Source of the DNA: an uncultured Flavobacteriales bacterium | GTDB lineage: Bacteria > Bacteroidota > Bacteroidia > Flavobacteriales > BACL11 | Direction of reading: 5' to 3' | NCBI GenBank assembly: GCA_913052655.1 | Contig: CAJXFN010000006.1 | Location: 1 to 19,467, forward strand | DNA length: 19,467 bases | Shown: positions 1 to 8,613 of the stretch, one piece after another | How positions within the stretch are numbered: the stretch's first letter is position 1 | How the letters are laid out: each line of letters begins with the position of its first letter | Program-made: the position numbers and the translations under genes | The notes under the pieces: model-generated | Seen by the model: only the letters and a program-made list of their open reading frames with translations | What the model was told of the DNA's origin: nothing | Database searches by the model: none

Positions 1-2342
1 TTATATGGGGTACTGATTGTTAGTTTTTCATTAACAGGATTAGGATAAACCTTTATTAAAAGAGGATTTATAGAATTTATAGAAGAGGGAAATATATTTA
101 AATCGGTTTCCCAGACCCCTCTTCCAAAAGTAGCCGCCCTTATTTTTCCAGCAGTATATTGAATTTCTAACTCTCGTACACTTACATGCGGTAGTCCATT
201 ATTAAATAACTGCCATTCTGTCATTGTGCTATCTTTGTGATATACCCCAATATCTGTACCAATATACAAGTCGTCCTTCGCGTAAGATTGGAAAACAATA
301 CAGTTGACAGGTAAATTTGGTAACTGTGTTCCCGAAATATTTACCCATGTATCTCCAGCGTCATTACTTTCAAAGACCTTATCATTTTCATTAAAAGAGG
401 ACAAAGTAACAAACACCCTATCTGGATTAGTATTAGAAACGGTAACATCTGAGATGCTGCCTGCAGGAAGCCCGGTTTTAATATAGTTCCAATTTACACC
501 ATTGTCTTTTGTTACCCATAAACCCGAGTAAGTAGCAGCATAAATATAATCTAAATCAGAAGGAGCTAAAGCAATTGTTTTCAATTGCCCATATGTAGGG
601 GATATTGAGTCCCAAGAAGCGGCGGCGGTATTACTTTTATACACGACATTGTAACCCGCAACTAAAACATTATTATCTAAGGGATGCATTTTATAAGGAG
701 TAACCCAAGCGCCTTCGTAACTTACAGGCTTAATATTATTCCAGTCTACACCCCCATTATAAGATACTTTTATTCCACCATATTGAGATGAGGAATAAAC
801 AATATCGTCATTATACGGATCAATAATACACTCCATACCATCTGCTCCTCTAATAGCCTCCCAAGTTGTCCCTGTTAATCTTTCTGTCCCATTATCCTGA
901 GCTCCCACAACAAGTGTATAGTCGCTAATAGATGACAATCCCAACTTGTAAAATTGAGAAATTTCTAAGCCATCACTAATATCAATCCACGTATTTAGTG
1001 TGTTAAAATATTTATAGACACCACCATCATTTCCTACATAAGCAACATTGTTTAGTGGATTAAACTCTGCAGCATGTTGGTCTACATGCATATATGAGTA
1101 ATCAGAGCTATTGCCACTACTTCCAGAAATGTTCCAAGAAATTCCTCCATCAAACGACTCCCATAAATTAATTCCCCCAACAATAATATGATTTTCGTCC
1201 TCGTTAGAAACAGCTAAACTCATATCATACCACGACTGCCCTCCTGTTGAGCTTCCGTCTGTGTCTCTTCCTAGTATATTCGGAGTGTCAGACTGTAACA
1301 ACCAATTATCACCACCATCAGAAGATTTATACAAACCATGAAAGCCCCATCCGTTATCTGAAAATAAAGCATAAATAACTTCAGGGTTTGAAGGTGTTAC
1401 AGCAATCAAAGGCCTTCTTTTATTTATACTTGAAACTCCATTATCACAAACCTGCCAGCTTGCGCCAGCATCAACAGACCTATAAACATTAGAGGTGCCA
1501 CTAGTTTGTTTCATAGCGTATAAAATATTTGTGTTTCCAGGTTTATAATGAATATCTCTCCACCTACCACTTGGCCCAACAGGAAGCCAGTTAGATCCAC
1601 CGTCAATTGTAAGCATAATATTATCTCCGGTAGCAGCAAAGATACTATCTGGATAATTAGGGTTCATCTCTAGCTTGCTTATTTCATTAGATTGACTCAC
1701 ATTGTAGCTTAATCCAGTTGTGTCCCATGTTACACCCCCATCCCAACTTTTTAGTACTCCAATTGAATAAGTATCACTACCATGAGCATCGCCAGTCGCA
1801 ATATACATTATGTCAGTATTCGTTGGGTCAATTAAAATATCAGAAACTCCTAAAACTGGAAGGTTATCAGTATTTGTTGACCAACTTAATCCCCCATCAG
1901 TTGTTTTCCACAAACCACCGCCAGGAGCGCCCACCCAAAAAACATCTTCATTGTTTGGGTCAAACTCAATACAGTTTATTCTACCATTTCCTCTCTTCTT
2001 GTTATTTGAAATAATGATAGGAACATCAAATGGCCCCAAAGGAGTCCAGTTTGCTGTTGAAGATTTTTTATTTTTTATTTTTAACCATTCATCCCATAAA
2101 GCGTTTGAAGGAAAAAATCCATTCTCATCAACTCTTGATTCTAAAAAATTCATATTTCTAGCATATGGTTTATAGCCATTTCCCTTGGTGTATGGTATAG
2201 CTTTTCTATAATCATCAAATGATTTTTTTAAATCAAAAAAGGTAGCATTTTTATTTTCTTTGTATGCGTTTTCTTCCCAAGTTTGAGAAAAAGAAACAAG
2301 ACTAATAGCAAGTATTAAAAAGGTAAGTATGTTGTTTTTCAT
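1..2342 (-). CDS. Secreted BNR/sortilin-type beta-propeller protein with T9SS sorting domain, C-terminus beyond window
   Basis: About 780 codons are visible, reading from an ATG at 2342 leftward off the window. The N-terminus is a signal peptide (MKNNILTFLILAISLVSFSQ). After a short linker come many repeats of the BNR/sortilin (VPS10-like) propeller type, for example GAPGGGLWKTTDGGLSW, SWDGGVTW, TIDGGSNW, VTKDNGVNW and SNDAGDTW, closing with the typical FGRGVWET. The visible end (NPLLIKVYPNPVNEKLTIS) is the start of a type A T9SS C-terminal sorting domain, so only some tens of residues should be missing. Family knowledge: such proteins leave the cell through T9SS and are released or anchored at the surface; their ligands are usually unknown. 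The gene starts 14 bp after the TonB-dependent receptor stop codon and is probably co-transcribed with it. A structural, adhesive or binding role is inferred; no hydrolase active site was identified. Confidence 0.88.
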   Translation of the reverse strand, partial: MKNNILTFLILAISLVSFSQTWEENAYKENKNATFFDLKKSFDDYRKAIPYTKGNGYKPYARNMNFLESRVDENGFFPSNALWDEWLKIKNKKSSTANWTPLGPFDVPIIISNNKKRGNGRINCIEFDPNNEDVFWVGAPGGGLWKTTDGGLSWSTNTDNLPVLGVSDILIDPTNTDIMYIATGDAHGSDTYSIGVLKSWDGGVTWDTTGLSYNVSQSNEISKLEMNPNYPDSIFAATGDNIMLTIDGGSNWLPVGPSGRWRDIHYKPGNTNILYAMKQTSGTSNVYRSVDAGASWQVCDNGVSSINKRRPLIAVTPSNPEVIYALFSDNGWGFHGLYKSSDGGDNWLLQSDTPNILGRDTDGSSTGGQSWYDMSLAVSNEDENHIIVGGINLWESFDGGISWNISGSSGNSSDYSYMHVDQHAAEFNPLNNVAYVGNDGGVYKYFNTLNTWIDISDGLEISQFYKLGLSSISDYTLVVGAQDNGTERLTGTTWEAIRGADGMECIIDPYNDDIVYSSSQYGGIKVSYNGGVDWNNIKPVSYEGAWVTPYKMHPLDNNVLVAGYNVVYKSNTAAASWDSISPTYGQLKTIALAPSDLDYIYAATYSGLWVTKDNGVNWNYIKTGLPAGSISDVTVSNTNPDRVFVTLSSFNENDKVFESNDAGDTWVNISGTQLPNLPVNCIVFQSYAKDDLYIGTDIGVYHKDSTMTEWQLFNNGLPHVSVRELEIQYTAGKIRAATFGRGVWETDLNIFPSSINSINPLLIKVYPNPVNEKLTISTPY

Positions 2343-2356
2343 AAGGAATATCTATT

Positions 2357-4666
2357 TTAAAAATCTGCTTGTAAATTTAAGATAAAATTTCTACCACTAG
2401 CGCTAATTCCAGAGGCAAATGTTTTATAATGCGCATCTAGGATGTTTTCACAAGCAAAAGAAATTTTTAAATTATTTATTTTTTTTGAATAAATTAAATT
2501 AAGTGTCCACCATGATGGAGTTCCATCAATAGTAGCTTCATCTAAATTATCTATCCCATTTTGATCAAAATTAGAAGCATATTTCCATCCGTTAAAATTA
2601 GAATAAATTTTAATTTTTGATTTTTTGTTAATATTGTGTATAATCTCTCCTCTTGATGAAAAAGGAGGAATATGAGCCATGGGAATAGAGTCAGATGTAA
2701 TAGAACTTACGTAGGAAGCGTTTCCGCTAAAGAGTAGAGATTTAATAATATTTATTTTGAATCTAAAATTAACTCCCTTCATTTTAGCAGAATTAATATT
2801 TGTGTTCGCTATACACCGCATCATCTCCCCATCATAAATTATTGAATCTTGACCATTAAATTTAAATGGACGCTTTTCTATAGCGTCTTTCAAGTCACTA
2901 TAAAATAAAACAAGATCAAAAGACGTTTTGTCATTTATAAATTTCCAGATGAACTCAGAAGAAAGAATTTTTTCTGATTTTAAGTTTAAATTAGGAACAG
3001 TCACTATTCCATCAGTTTTAGAAAACACCTTCCCTAAATCGTCTATATTTGGATTTCTAAAAGAATTGAATAATGAAAAGCTTATAAAATTGTTTTCGTT
3101 AGCGTTTATAAAGAAATTTGTGCTGGCAGAATAATTCTCATTATTGTTTTTCAAAATACCTCCAATATTAAAGGGGTTATTCTCAGAAAAATTCATATTA
3201 ATTTCATTATAGTCATATCGAACGGCGTTAAACCATTTTAATCTTTTATGAAGTTTAAGCTCCGTGTGTATGTAAGACGCAAAATTGTTGTCTGAACCTC
3301 CATTGTCTGGATATCTAGTTGTACTAAACTCAACATCTCCAAGGTTGTTTTCTTTAAAAGAAGTTGATCTTAAATTTTCATAACGATTACTTATACCAAA
3401 TCGTAAAAGAAGTTTGTGTATCTGTTTATCAAAATCTAATTTAGATTCATAAATATTTATAATTTCTGATCTGTTTCTTAAAAACTCTTCTGTAAATTTT
3501 TGTGTGTTTCTACTTTCTTTTACGGCTTGATACGAAATTTTTAATTTGATATTGTCATAAAAAAGACTCTTATCATCTCTATTGTATAGAATAGACTGAA
3601 GAATTCTTTCTTGTGGCCCATAGTACCAAAATTTATATTTAGGATTTCCATTGGAAACATCATTTAACTTGTCAAATCGATTGATGTTTGAGGTAGTTGA
3701 AAATTGAGAGTTTAAACTTATTGAAGATTTTGAATTAATAGGAAAATACATTTTTTGAATAGCATCATATTGATAATATTCTCCATACAACTGTTCATTT
3801 CTATCAGTTGCATATTCTTCTACTCCCCAGTTTTCATATCCGTGCAAACGATTTTTGCCCATATGTAGATTTCCATATTTCTTAAAACTAATAGAGCTTA
3901 AAAAAGAATTTTTGTTGATTCGATATTTACTATGAAAATTAGTGGTGATTGAAGAAGAAGAGCTTTCAAATTGTTGTGTGAATGAAGATTTATTTTCTTC
4001 TATTTTTTGAATTTTTAGTGTGTTTAGAATTATAGCTCCTCCTAAAGCTCCGCTACCATAAAACACCGAAGAAGGGCCATGTAACACACTAACGCTTTCT
4101 AAAACGTAAGGGTCAACACTTAGGATGTTTTGGAGGTGCCCACTTCTATAAATAGTGTTATTTAGTTTTACCCCATCTACTACCAGTAATATTCTATTTG
4201 CTTCAAATCCACGAATATTTGGTGATCCACCACCATTCTGACTTTTTTGAATTACAAGACCACCGCTCTTCTCAAGAATTTCTGCTGGATTTTTTGATAA
4301 AGAACCCTGTATTTCTAGTTGGTTAATTTTTATTACTTGCGTTTTATTTTCTTCTACATTTAAGGAGCTATGTATGCTCACCTCTTCTAATTCTATATTG
4401 TTTGATTGAAGCACAATAAGATTATTAGTAATATTCTCCTTTTTAATTCGCTCTCTTTTATAAGAAATATGATAAACATCTATCCATTCCACGTTCTGAA
4501 ATTTAGACAGATCAACTATACCACTTTTGTTAGAAGTCATATTTTTGTTGTTAGAATAAAACAACACACCCCCTATTTTTTTGCCGTTTTCGTCTATTAC
4601 TTTAAAAGTTTGAGAGAAAGAAATGAAAGAATATCCAATAAGAATTAGTGTAAGTATTTTTTTCAT
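2357..4666 (-). CDS. TonB-dependent outer-membrane receptor
   Basis: A 769-residue protein with a signal peptide at 1–19 (ending SFSQ). Next is a small N-terminal domain at about 20–90 resembling the carboxypeptidase-regulatory-like domain common in Bacteroidota receptors. IELEEVSI at 91–98 sits where the TonB-box region is expected. The plug domain spans about 113–215 and contains SPNIRGFEANRILLVVDGVK, then SGHLQNILSVDPYVLESV, HGPSSVFYGSGALGGAI. The remaining ~550 residues form the barrel, ending in an aromatic residue (LQADF) as outer-membrane barrels do. Family role: TonB/ExbBD-powered uptake of metal chelates, haem, cobalamin or oligomers; the substrate cannot be read from the sequence. 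No SusD-like partner is present, so a SusCD glycan system is unlikely. The start overlaps the recO stop codon (ATGA), and the large secreted propeller protein follows 14 bp downstream, suggesting joint expression. Confidence 0.9.
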   Translation of the reverse strand: MKKILTLILIGYSFISFSQTFKVIDENGKKIGGVLFYSNNKNMTSNKSGIVDLSKFQNVEWIDVYHISYKRERIKKENITNNLIVLQSNNIELEEVSIHSSLNVEENKTQVIKINQLEIQGSLSKNPAEILEKSGGLVIQKSQNGGGSPNIRGFEANRILLVVDGVKLNNTIYRSGHLQNILSVDPYVLESVSVLHGPSSVFYGSGALGGAIILNTLKIQKIEENKSSFTQQFESSSSSITTNFHSKYRINKNSFLSSISFKKYGNLHMGKNRLHGYENWGVEEYATDRNEQLYGEYYQYDAIQKMYFPINSKSSISLNSQFSTTSNINRFDKLNDVSNGNPKYKFWYYGPQERILQSILYNRDDKSLFYDNIKLKISYQAVKESRNTQKFTEEFLRNRSEIINIYESKLDFDKQIHKLLLRFGISNRYENLRSTSFKENNLGDVEFSTTRYPDNGGSDNNFASYIHTELKLHKRLKWFNAVRYDYNEINMNFSENNPFNIGGILKNNNENYSASTNFFINANENNFISFSLFNSFRNPNIDDLGKVFSKTDGIVTVPNLNLKSEKILSSEFIWKFINDKTSFDLVLFYSDLKDAIEKRPFKFNGQDSIIYDGEMMRCIANTNINSAKMKGVNFRFKINIIKSLLFSGNASYVSSITSDSIPMAHIPPFSSRGEIIHNINKKSKIKIYSNFNGWKYASNFDQNGIDNLDEATIDGTPSWWTLNLIYSKKINNLKISFACENILDAHYKTFASGISASGRNFILNLQADF

Positions 4667-5364
4667 GTTCTTAGTGACTCTATAACATCATATGATTTTA
4701 AGTTATCAATATTATAATGATGTAAACTATAATATTTCTGAAGAGATTTTAAGAGTTCTTTTCTGTTTTTGTAAGGAATATCTATTTCGATATTATTTAA
4801 AAGCAAGGCAAAATATTTTTTATTTTCTTCAGATAAACAATAATAAGATAACTGATTGCTGAACTCCCCTGTTTCAAGATTGAAGTACTTTCTCTCATAA
4901 TTTTCAGAGTTTGGATAAAAACCAAGGTACGCACTTAGTTTCATTAAGAACAAAACTGAAAAATTCTTGGATATCTCCTCTTTTTCATTTATCATAAAAA
5001 CAGAATCTAAAATAAACGTGTATATAGAATCTGATTTTTCAGAATCTACCAGAACCTTAAGTAAAACTTCAGAAATAAATAAAGCAATAAAACGCTTATT
5101 CATATCTAAAATGTTAGATGGAAATTTGTCTAATTTACTAATTTCTTTTACATACTGAAGTTGTCTTTTATTGTTGTTTGTTACTTCTAATTGTACAATG
5201 TTTAAAGATTGTAAAAGATTAAGTTTGTTTTTGGATTTTTTACTTCTAACCCCTTTTAAAACAAAGGATCTTAAACCAAACTTTTCTGTAAATATTTTTG
5301 CAACAACAGAGCTCTCTGAGTATTTATAATAATGTAAACAAATTCCAGAAGTAGATTCAGTCAT
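4663..5364 (-). CDS. recO: DNA repair protein RecO
   Basis: A 233-residue cytoplasmic protein. The N-terminal third has the RecO OB-fold pattern: GICLHYYKYSESSVVAKIFT, then EKFGLRSFVLKGVRSKKSKN, then NLLQSLNIVQLEV. The rest is the helical RecO C-terminal domain, and the length is normal for Bacteroidota RecO. Family role: RecO acts with RecR to displace SSB and load RecA on single-stranded gaps (RecFOR pathway). The start shares one base with the upstream porZ-like stop codon (TAATG), and the stop overlaps the receptor start (ATGA), so translation of all three is probably coupled. A repair gene lying between two envelope genes has no obvious functional logic and may simply reflect old operon structure. 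Confidence 0.92.
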   Translation of the reverse strand: MTESTSGICLHYYKYSESSVVAKIFTEKFGLRSFVLKGVRSKKSKNKLNLLQSLNIVQLEVTNNNKRQLQYVKEISKLDKFPSNILDMNKRFIALFISEVLLKVLVDSEKSDSIYTFILDSVFMINEKEEISKNFSVLFLMKLSAYLGFYPNSENYERKYFNLETGEFSNQLSYYCLSEENKKYFALLLNNIEIDIPYKNRKELLKSLQKYYSLHHYNIDNLKSYDVIESLRT

Positions 5365-7514
5365 TAGTGTATAAATAAAATCTTTCCCACAGCTTTCTCA
5401 TCGCCATATTTGTCAGAACTAAACACTAGATATACTCCCGTCCCAACTCTTTTATTGTTTGCGTCTTTTCCATTCCAGACGGCAGTTCCTCCATTAGAAT
5501 TTGTTTCAAAAACTAAGTTTCCGCTCACATCAGTAATTTTTACATTTGATTCGAAAGCTAATCCATCTATAGTGATGACGCCATAATAGTTTTCTCTTAC
5601 AGGATTTGGAAATATTCCTACTGAATTGATATTACTCCTTCCTGTGGTAGCGTCATTTCTGAAGCTCATAAGGCCCTTATCTGAAGAAATAAAAAGCTCT
5701 CCTGTATTATGATTTATTTCTAAATCTAAAATATTATCTGAGATTAAAGGGCTGTTTTTGCTAGTAAAATGATATATTTCTTCCGTACCATCTTCAGAAA
5801 GTAGATATAGTCCAGATCCCAACGTCCCAATCCACTTTCTATTAGCTCCGTCTACAATAATAGTATATACAATTTCAGAATTTAACAAATATTGCCCAAA
5901 TCCATTTTCCTCTACAATTATTTGTTGGGCATCAAAATTATAACCACTAAACACCGATGACGGGGAATAAAAAACACAAACCCCCTCTTTAGTTCCCACC
6001 CAAACGTTTCCATCTAAATCGTTAGCCAAAGCATACACCTCTTGATTTGGTAAGTTTCCATTTCCAACACTTGTGGTAATTACCCTGTACTGATCGTCAG
6101 ATTTATCTTCAATTGTGCCGTTATCGTTATATACGAATAAACCTTTTGCGCGAACAGACCCCCATTTTTGACCATAGTTATCAATAATTAAGTTTCGGAT
6201 ATCCCTGTCGTTTGGCAAATCTGGCATGAAAAAGTAGTCCCAAAAATTGTCATAAGTTCTCACAAAAAGAGCTTTACCTGAATTAGAAATCGTTCCCCAC
6301 AAATTCTTATCCCTGTCAGATATTAGATTAGAAACATAATAGTTAGTATCCAGAATGTTTTGAGTATTTCCAGGAGTATATCTAATAAACTGCCCCCCAT
6401 CTCTTTTCCAAAGCCCAGAGTTAGAGCTACCGAAATAAATTTTATTACCAATTTTTTCCGAACAAACAGCGCTATCAAACTGTTGCCAATGTGTCCAGTC
6501 TATTAGATCTTCGGTTCTAGAAACGGTATTCGAAGTGTTATTATGCATTAGAAACAGAAAACCATCTTGAAACTTTATGTTTTCTATAGTATTTGAGGCT
6601 GGTCCACTTGGTTTTATAACTTCTGAAAATTCAAAATTTTCGTATTTTAGCAAGGAATTAGAACTGTCCGCAATCCAAAGAATATTGTTTTTGTCCATCC
6701 AAGCGTCTTGAATTTTACTAAATTTTGAATCTCCAATTAGCTCTGAAATAAGATTGTTATTTTGATAAACACTAATAAAATTATTTCCAAATTCTAAATA
6801 ATATTCGTTACTATTTCTCACTCTTATATTTGGATATTGATTATTAAATAAAATCTCTCCAAAATTTACAATGATTTCAGAAACCTCGCTTAATTCAGAA
6901 GGGAGTTTGGTCCAACTGTTAAAATCAAACAAGGTGTTTGCGTTTTTATCTGCAAAATAAACTCCACTAGTAGTACCAACAAAGATGCAGGTGTCGTCAA
7001 TATAACAATCGTTTATTCCCACAAAATTTCCATTCTCTCCTATTTTATAAGTGTCAATTATCTCTTCTTTTAAAAGGTCTATTAGGATTAATCCAATACT
7101 AGTAGAGAGATAGGCTACTCCATCTTCAATATCAATATTATTTATCTTCTTCTCTCCTATTATAAGTTTGTCTTTTATATCTGTGATATTTATAATTTCG
7201 TCTCCTTTTATCAGATCCACATTAGTGTTGAGGTAAGAGATTATTATAATATTGTTTTTTGAGTCGTAATTCATAGCAGAAATACCAACGTCTGAAAGTC
7301 CAGTTATTTTATTCAATATATTGATGGTATAGTCTTCTTTATTATAGAAGAAGATCCCGTTTTCGGTAGCACAATATATGTTGTTTTCTACTTCTAGAAT
7401 AAGTTTTGCGTTTGAATGGGATAAGTGTTCTTGCCAGTAATATATAGGTGTGTTTTGTCCGTTTAAGGCAAAGTAAAGAGATATAAACAGAAGATTAAAT
7501 ATTGTTCTTTTCAT
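5364..7514 (-). CDS. porZ: PorZ-like type IX secretion system protein (beta-propeller plus CTD)
   Basis: A 716-residue protein with a signal peptide at 1–20 (ending LNGQ). The following ~600 residues read as two-component-regulator-type beta-propeller repeats (YCATENGIFFYN, ISAMNYDSKNNIIIISY, KKINNIDIEDGVAYLST, VWVGTKEGVCVF, KWIGTLGSGLYLLSEDG). The C-terminal ~80 residues are a T9SS-type sorting domain (SVGIFPNPVRENYYGVITI … GTGVYLVFSS). The start of the mature protein (YYWQEHLSHSNAKLILEVEN) and its position directly upstream of recO match what I recall for flavobacterial PorZ. Known role from Porphyromonas: a surface T9SS component that delivers anionic lipopolysaccharide to the sortase PorU. 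The length is close to that of Porphyromonas PorZ. The alternative is a generic propeller-bearing T9SS substrate. It is the first gene of the minus-strand unit; I found no TAnnTTTG box in its 90-bp upstream gap to the tRNA. Confidence 0.78.
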   Translation of the reverse strand: MKRTIFNLLFISLYFALNGQNTPIYYWQEHLSHSNAKLILEVENNIYCATENGIFFYNKEDYTINILNKITGLSDVGISAMNYDSKNNIIIISYLNTNVDLIKGDEIINITDIKDKLIIGEKKINNIDIEDGVAYLSTSIGLILIDLLKEEIIDTYKIGENGNFVGINDCYIDDTCIFVGTTSGVYFADKNANTLFDFNSWTKLPSELSEVSEIIVNFGEILFNNQYPNIRVRNSNEYYLEFGNNFISVYQNNNLISELIGDSKFSKIQDAWMDKNNILWIADSSNSLLKYENFEFSEVIKPSGPASNTIENIKFQDGFLFLMHNNTSNTVSRTEDLIDWTHWQQFDSAVCSEKIGNKIYFGSSNSGLWKRDGGQFIRYTPGNTQNILDTNYYVSNLISDRDKNLWGTISNSGKALFVRTYDNFWDYFFMPDLPNDRDIRNLIIDNYGQKWGSVRAKGLFVYNDNGTIEDKSDDQYRVITTSVGNGNLPNQEVYALANDLDGNVWVGTKEGVCVFYSPSSVFSGYNFDAQQIIVEENGFGQYLLNSEIVYTIIVDGANRKWIGTLGSGLYLLSEDGTEEIYHFTSKNSPLISDNILDLEINHNTGELFISSDKGLMSFRNDATTGRSNINSVGIFPNPVRENYYGVITIDGLAFESNVKITDVSGNLVFETNSNGGTAVWNGKDANNKRVGTGVYLVFSSDKYGDEKAVGKILFIH

Positions 7515-7567
7515 CAGTCTACAATATTATAACATATTGAATAGATAACATTAAATAAAACTAAAAA

Positions 7568-7597
7568 TTGTGGAAATAAACTTCTTTTGTAGATTTG
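7568..7597 (+). promoter_or_regulatory. Bacteroidota-type promoter for tRNA-Arg
   Basis: TTG at 7568–7570 and TAGATTTG at 7590–7597 are separated by 19 bp. This matches the Bacteroidota housekeeping consensus TTG-N(17–23)-TAnnTTTG exactly. The tRNA gene begins at 7606, so transcription would start only a few bases before it. Confidence 0.72.
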
Positions 7598-7605
7598 CCA
7601 AAAAT

Positions 7606-7679
7606 GGCCTAGTAGTTCAACTGGATAGAATACCAGATTTCGGCTCTGGGGGTTGGGGGTTCGAATCCTCCCTAGGTCA
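7606..7679 (+). tRNA. tRNA-Arg (anticodon TCG)
   Basis: A 74-nt cloverleaf folds by eye. The acceptor stem GGCCTAG/CTAGGTC has one G·U. The D arm is GTTC/GAAT around a loop containing TGG. The anticodon stem CCAGA/TCTGG closes loop TTTCGGC, giving anticodon TCG, which reads CGA (Arg). The variable loop is GGGTT. The T arm GGGGG/CCTCC closes loop TTCGAAT, and the discriminator is A. The CCA end is not encoded. It has its own promoter and is transcribed away from the porZ-like operon. Downstream, on the other strand, lies the block of three uncharacterised secreted proteins. Confidence 0.95.
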
Positions 7680-7737
7680 CTATTTTTCCTTAAATTTTAT
7701 TGTTTTACTCTGACAACTATAATTTCTTTTTATTTGT

Positions 7738-7763
7738 GTAGGCCAGTGTGTTGGCTACTTTTT
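7738..7763 (+). terminator. Likely intrinsic terminator downstream of tRNA-Arg
   Basis: GTAGGCCA at 7738–7745 pairs with TGGCTAC at 7752–7758 (seven pairs, one bulged G). The loop is GTGTGT, followed by five T residues. It lies about 60 nt after the tRNA. A T tract follows only on the plus strand, so it is assigned there. The rest of 7680–7854 shows nothing recognisable apart from a 10-bp echo of the tRNA anticodon arm (7802–7811). Confidence 0.5.
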
Positions 7764-7854
7764 ACTACATTTTTTGTCCGTAAATGTTAATTTCTAAGTT
7801 ATTCGGCTCTGTTTCTTTGATGTGCTCCAAACATTTTAAGAAAATTATCTTTAC

Positions 7855-8520
7855 TTAATTAAATGTATTAGGATTTAGACTACATCCAACAAACTTATAG
7901 TTTGTTGAAGAACTATAAGGACCGTCTATTTGAGTTGAAGCGAAAATCAAAACAATTCTCATTTCAAAGGGCGATTTATAATATCCTATAAAATTAAATT
8001 TACTATAACACATTTTACTAGAGATAGTTCCTATTTTTTTACGGCGATCTGCTTCATCTCCTTGGTAATACATTAGAATATGAGCCTTTGTGTATAATGG
8101 GTGTTCAAAATCGCATTCTCTATTAATATCAGGTTGATAATCATAATAAACACCTAAAGAATACGCCTGATACTCATCATTATGATTGCCAAATTCCAAT
8201 AATTTTTTTTCTAGATCGTCTTCATAATAACATTCACACGCTTCAAAAACAAGATTACTATCAATTAAAACACCATAATCTAAAAATACTTTTTCATCAT
8301 AATTAATTCCTGACCAAACAACTTCATCTGTCTTTAAATCCTGAATATATAATTTTGATTCTTCCCAATTATCCCCTAATTCATCTATCCCAAAGCTAAT
8401 TAGTTCATAAGCAACAAAACCATCTACACTAAATCCTTTAAGATTATATGAATCATAAAACTCCTGTTGTCCAAACCCAATAAAAGGCACACATAGTAAA
8501 ATCAATAATAGTTTTTTCAT
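7855..8520 (-). CDS. Secreted protein of unknown function, possibly DUF2259-like
   Basis: A 221-residue protein with a clear signal peptide (MKKLLLILLCVPFIGFGQ). There is no lipobox cysteine at the cleavage point, so a soluble periplasmic or secreted protein is expected. The mature part opens with YNLKGFSVDGFVAYELISFG, then KLYIQDLKTDEVVWSG; its end is EMRIVLIF, DGPYSS and KFVGCSLNP. From memory this recalls the DUF2259 family of predicted secreted proteins, which begin with a 'FSPDGRYFAFEEYG'-type segment and end with a 'VV…GPxxR…' segment; this is a suggestion only. No T9SS sorting domain is visible. It is separated by about 90 bp from the next upstream gene. I see no catalytic motif and assign no function. 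Confidence 0.75.
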   Translation of the reverse strand: MKKLLLILLCVPFIGFGQQEFYDSYNLKGFSVDGFVAYELISFGIDELGDNWEESKLYIQDLKTDEVVWSGINYDEKVFLDYGVLIDSNLVFEACECYYEDDLEKKLLEFGNHNDEYQAYSLGVYYDYQPDINRECDFEHPLYTKAHILMYYQGDEADRRKKIGTISSKMCYSKFNFIGYYKSPFEMRIVLIFASTQIDGPYSSSTNYKFVGCSLNPNTFN

Positions 8521-8613
8521 TGGTTTAAGTTATGTGATACGAACTTCTAGTAAGACAACCTGTTAGAATTCCAGATGTTTTAATAACAACAATTATTCGT
8601 AAAGTTGTAATTA

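Noticed and set aside
1718..2175. Two overlapping plus-strand ORFs inside the BNR-repeat gene
   Set aside because: They are antisense to a well-supported propeller protein, have no family likeness, and arise from its reverse complement.
2357..4666. The receptor gene considered as part of a SusCD polysaccharide utilisation locus
   Set aside because: There is no SusD-like lipoprotein, glycoside hydrolase or sulfatase beside it, and the receptor's length and plug fit non-SusC receptors.
8541..8571. Hairpin GAACTTCTA/TAGAATTC considered as a terminator between two secreted-protein genes
   Set aside because: The stem has a bulge and a loop of about 14 nt, and no T tract follows on either strand.
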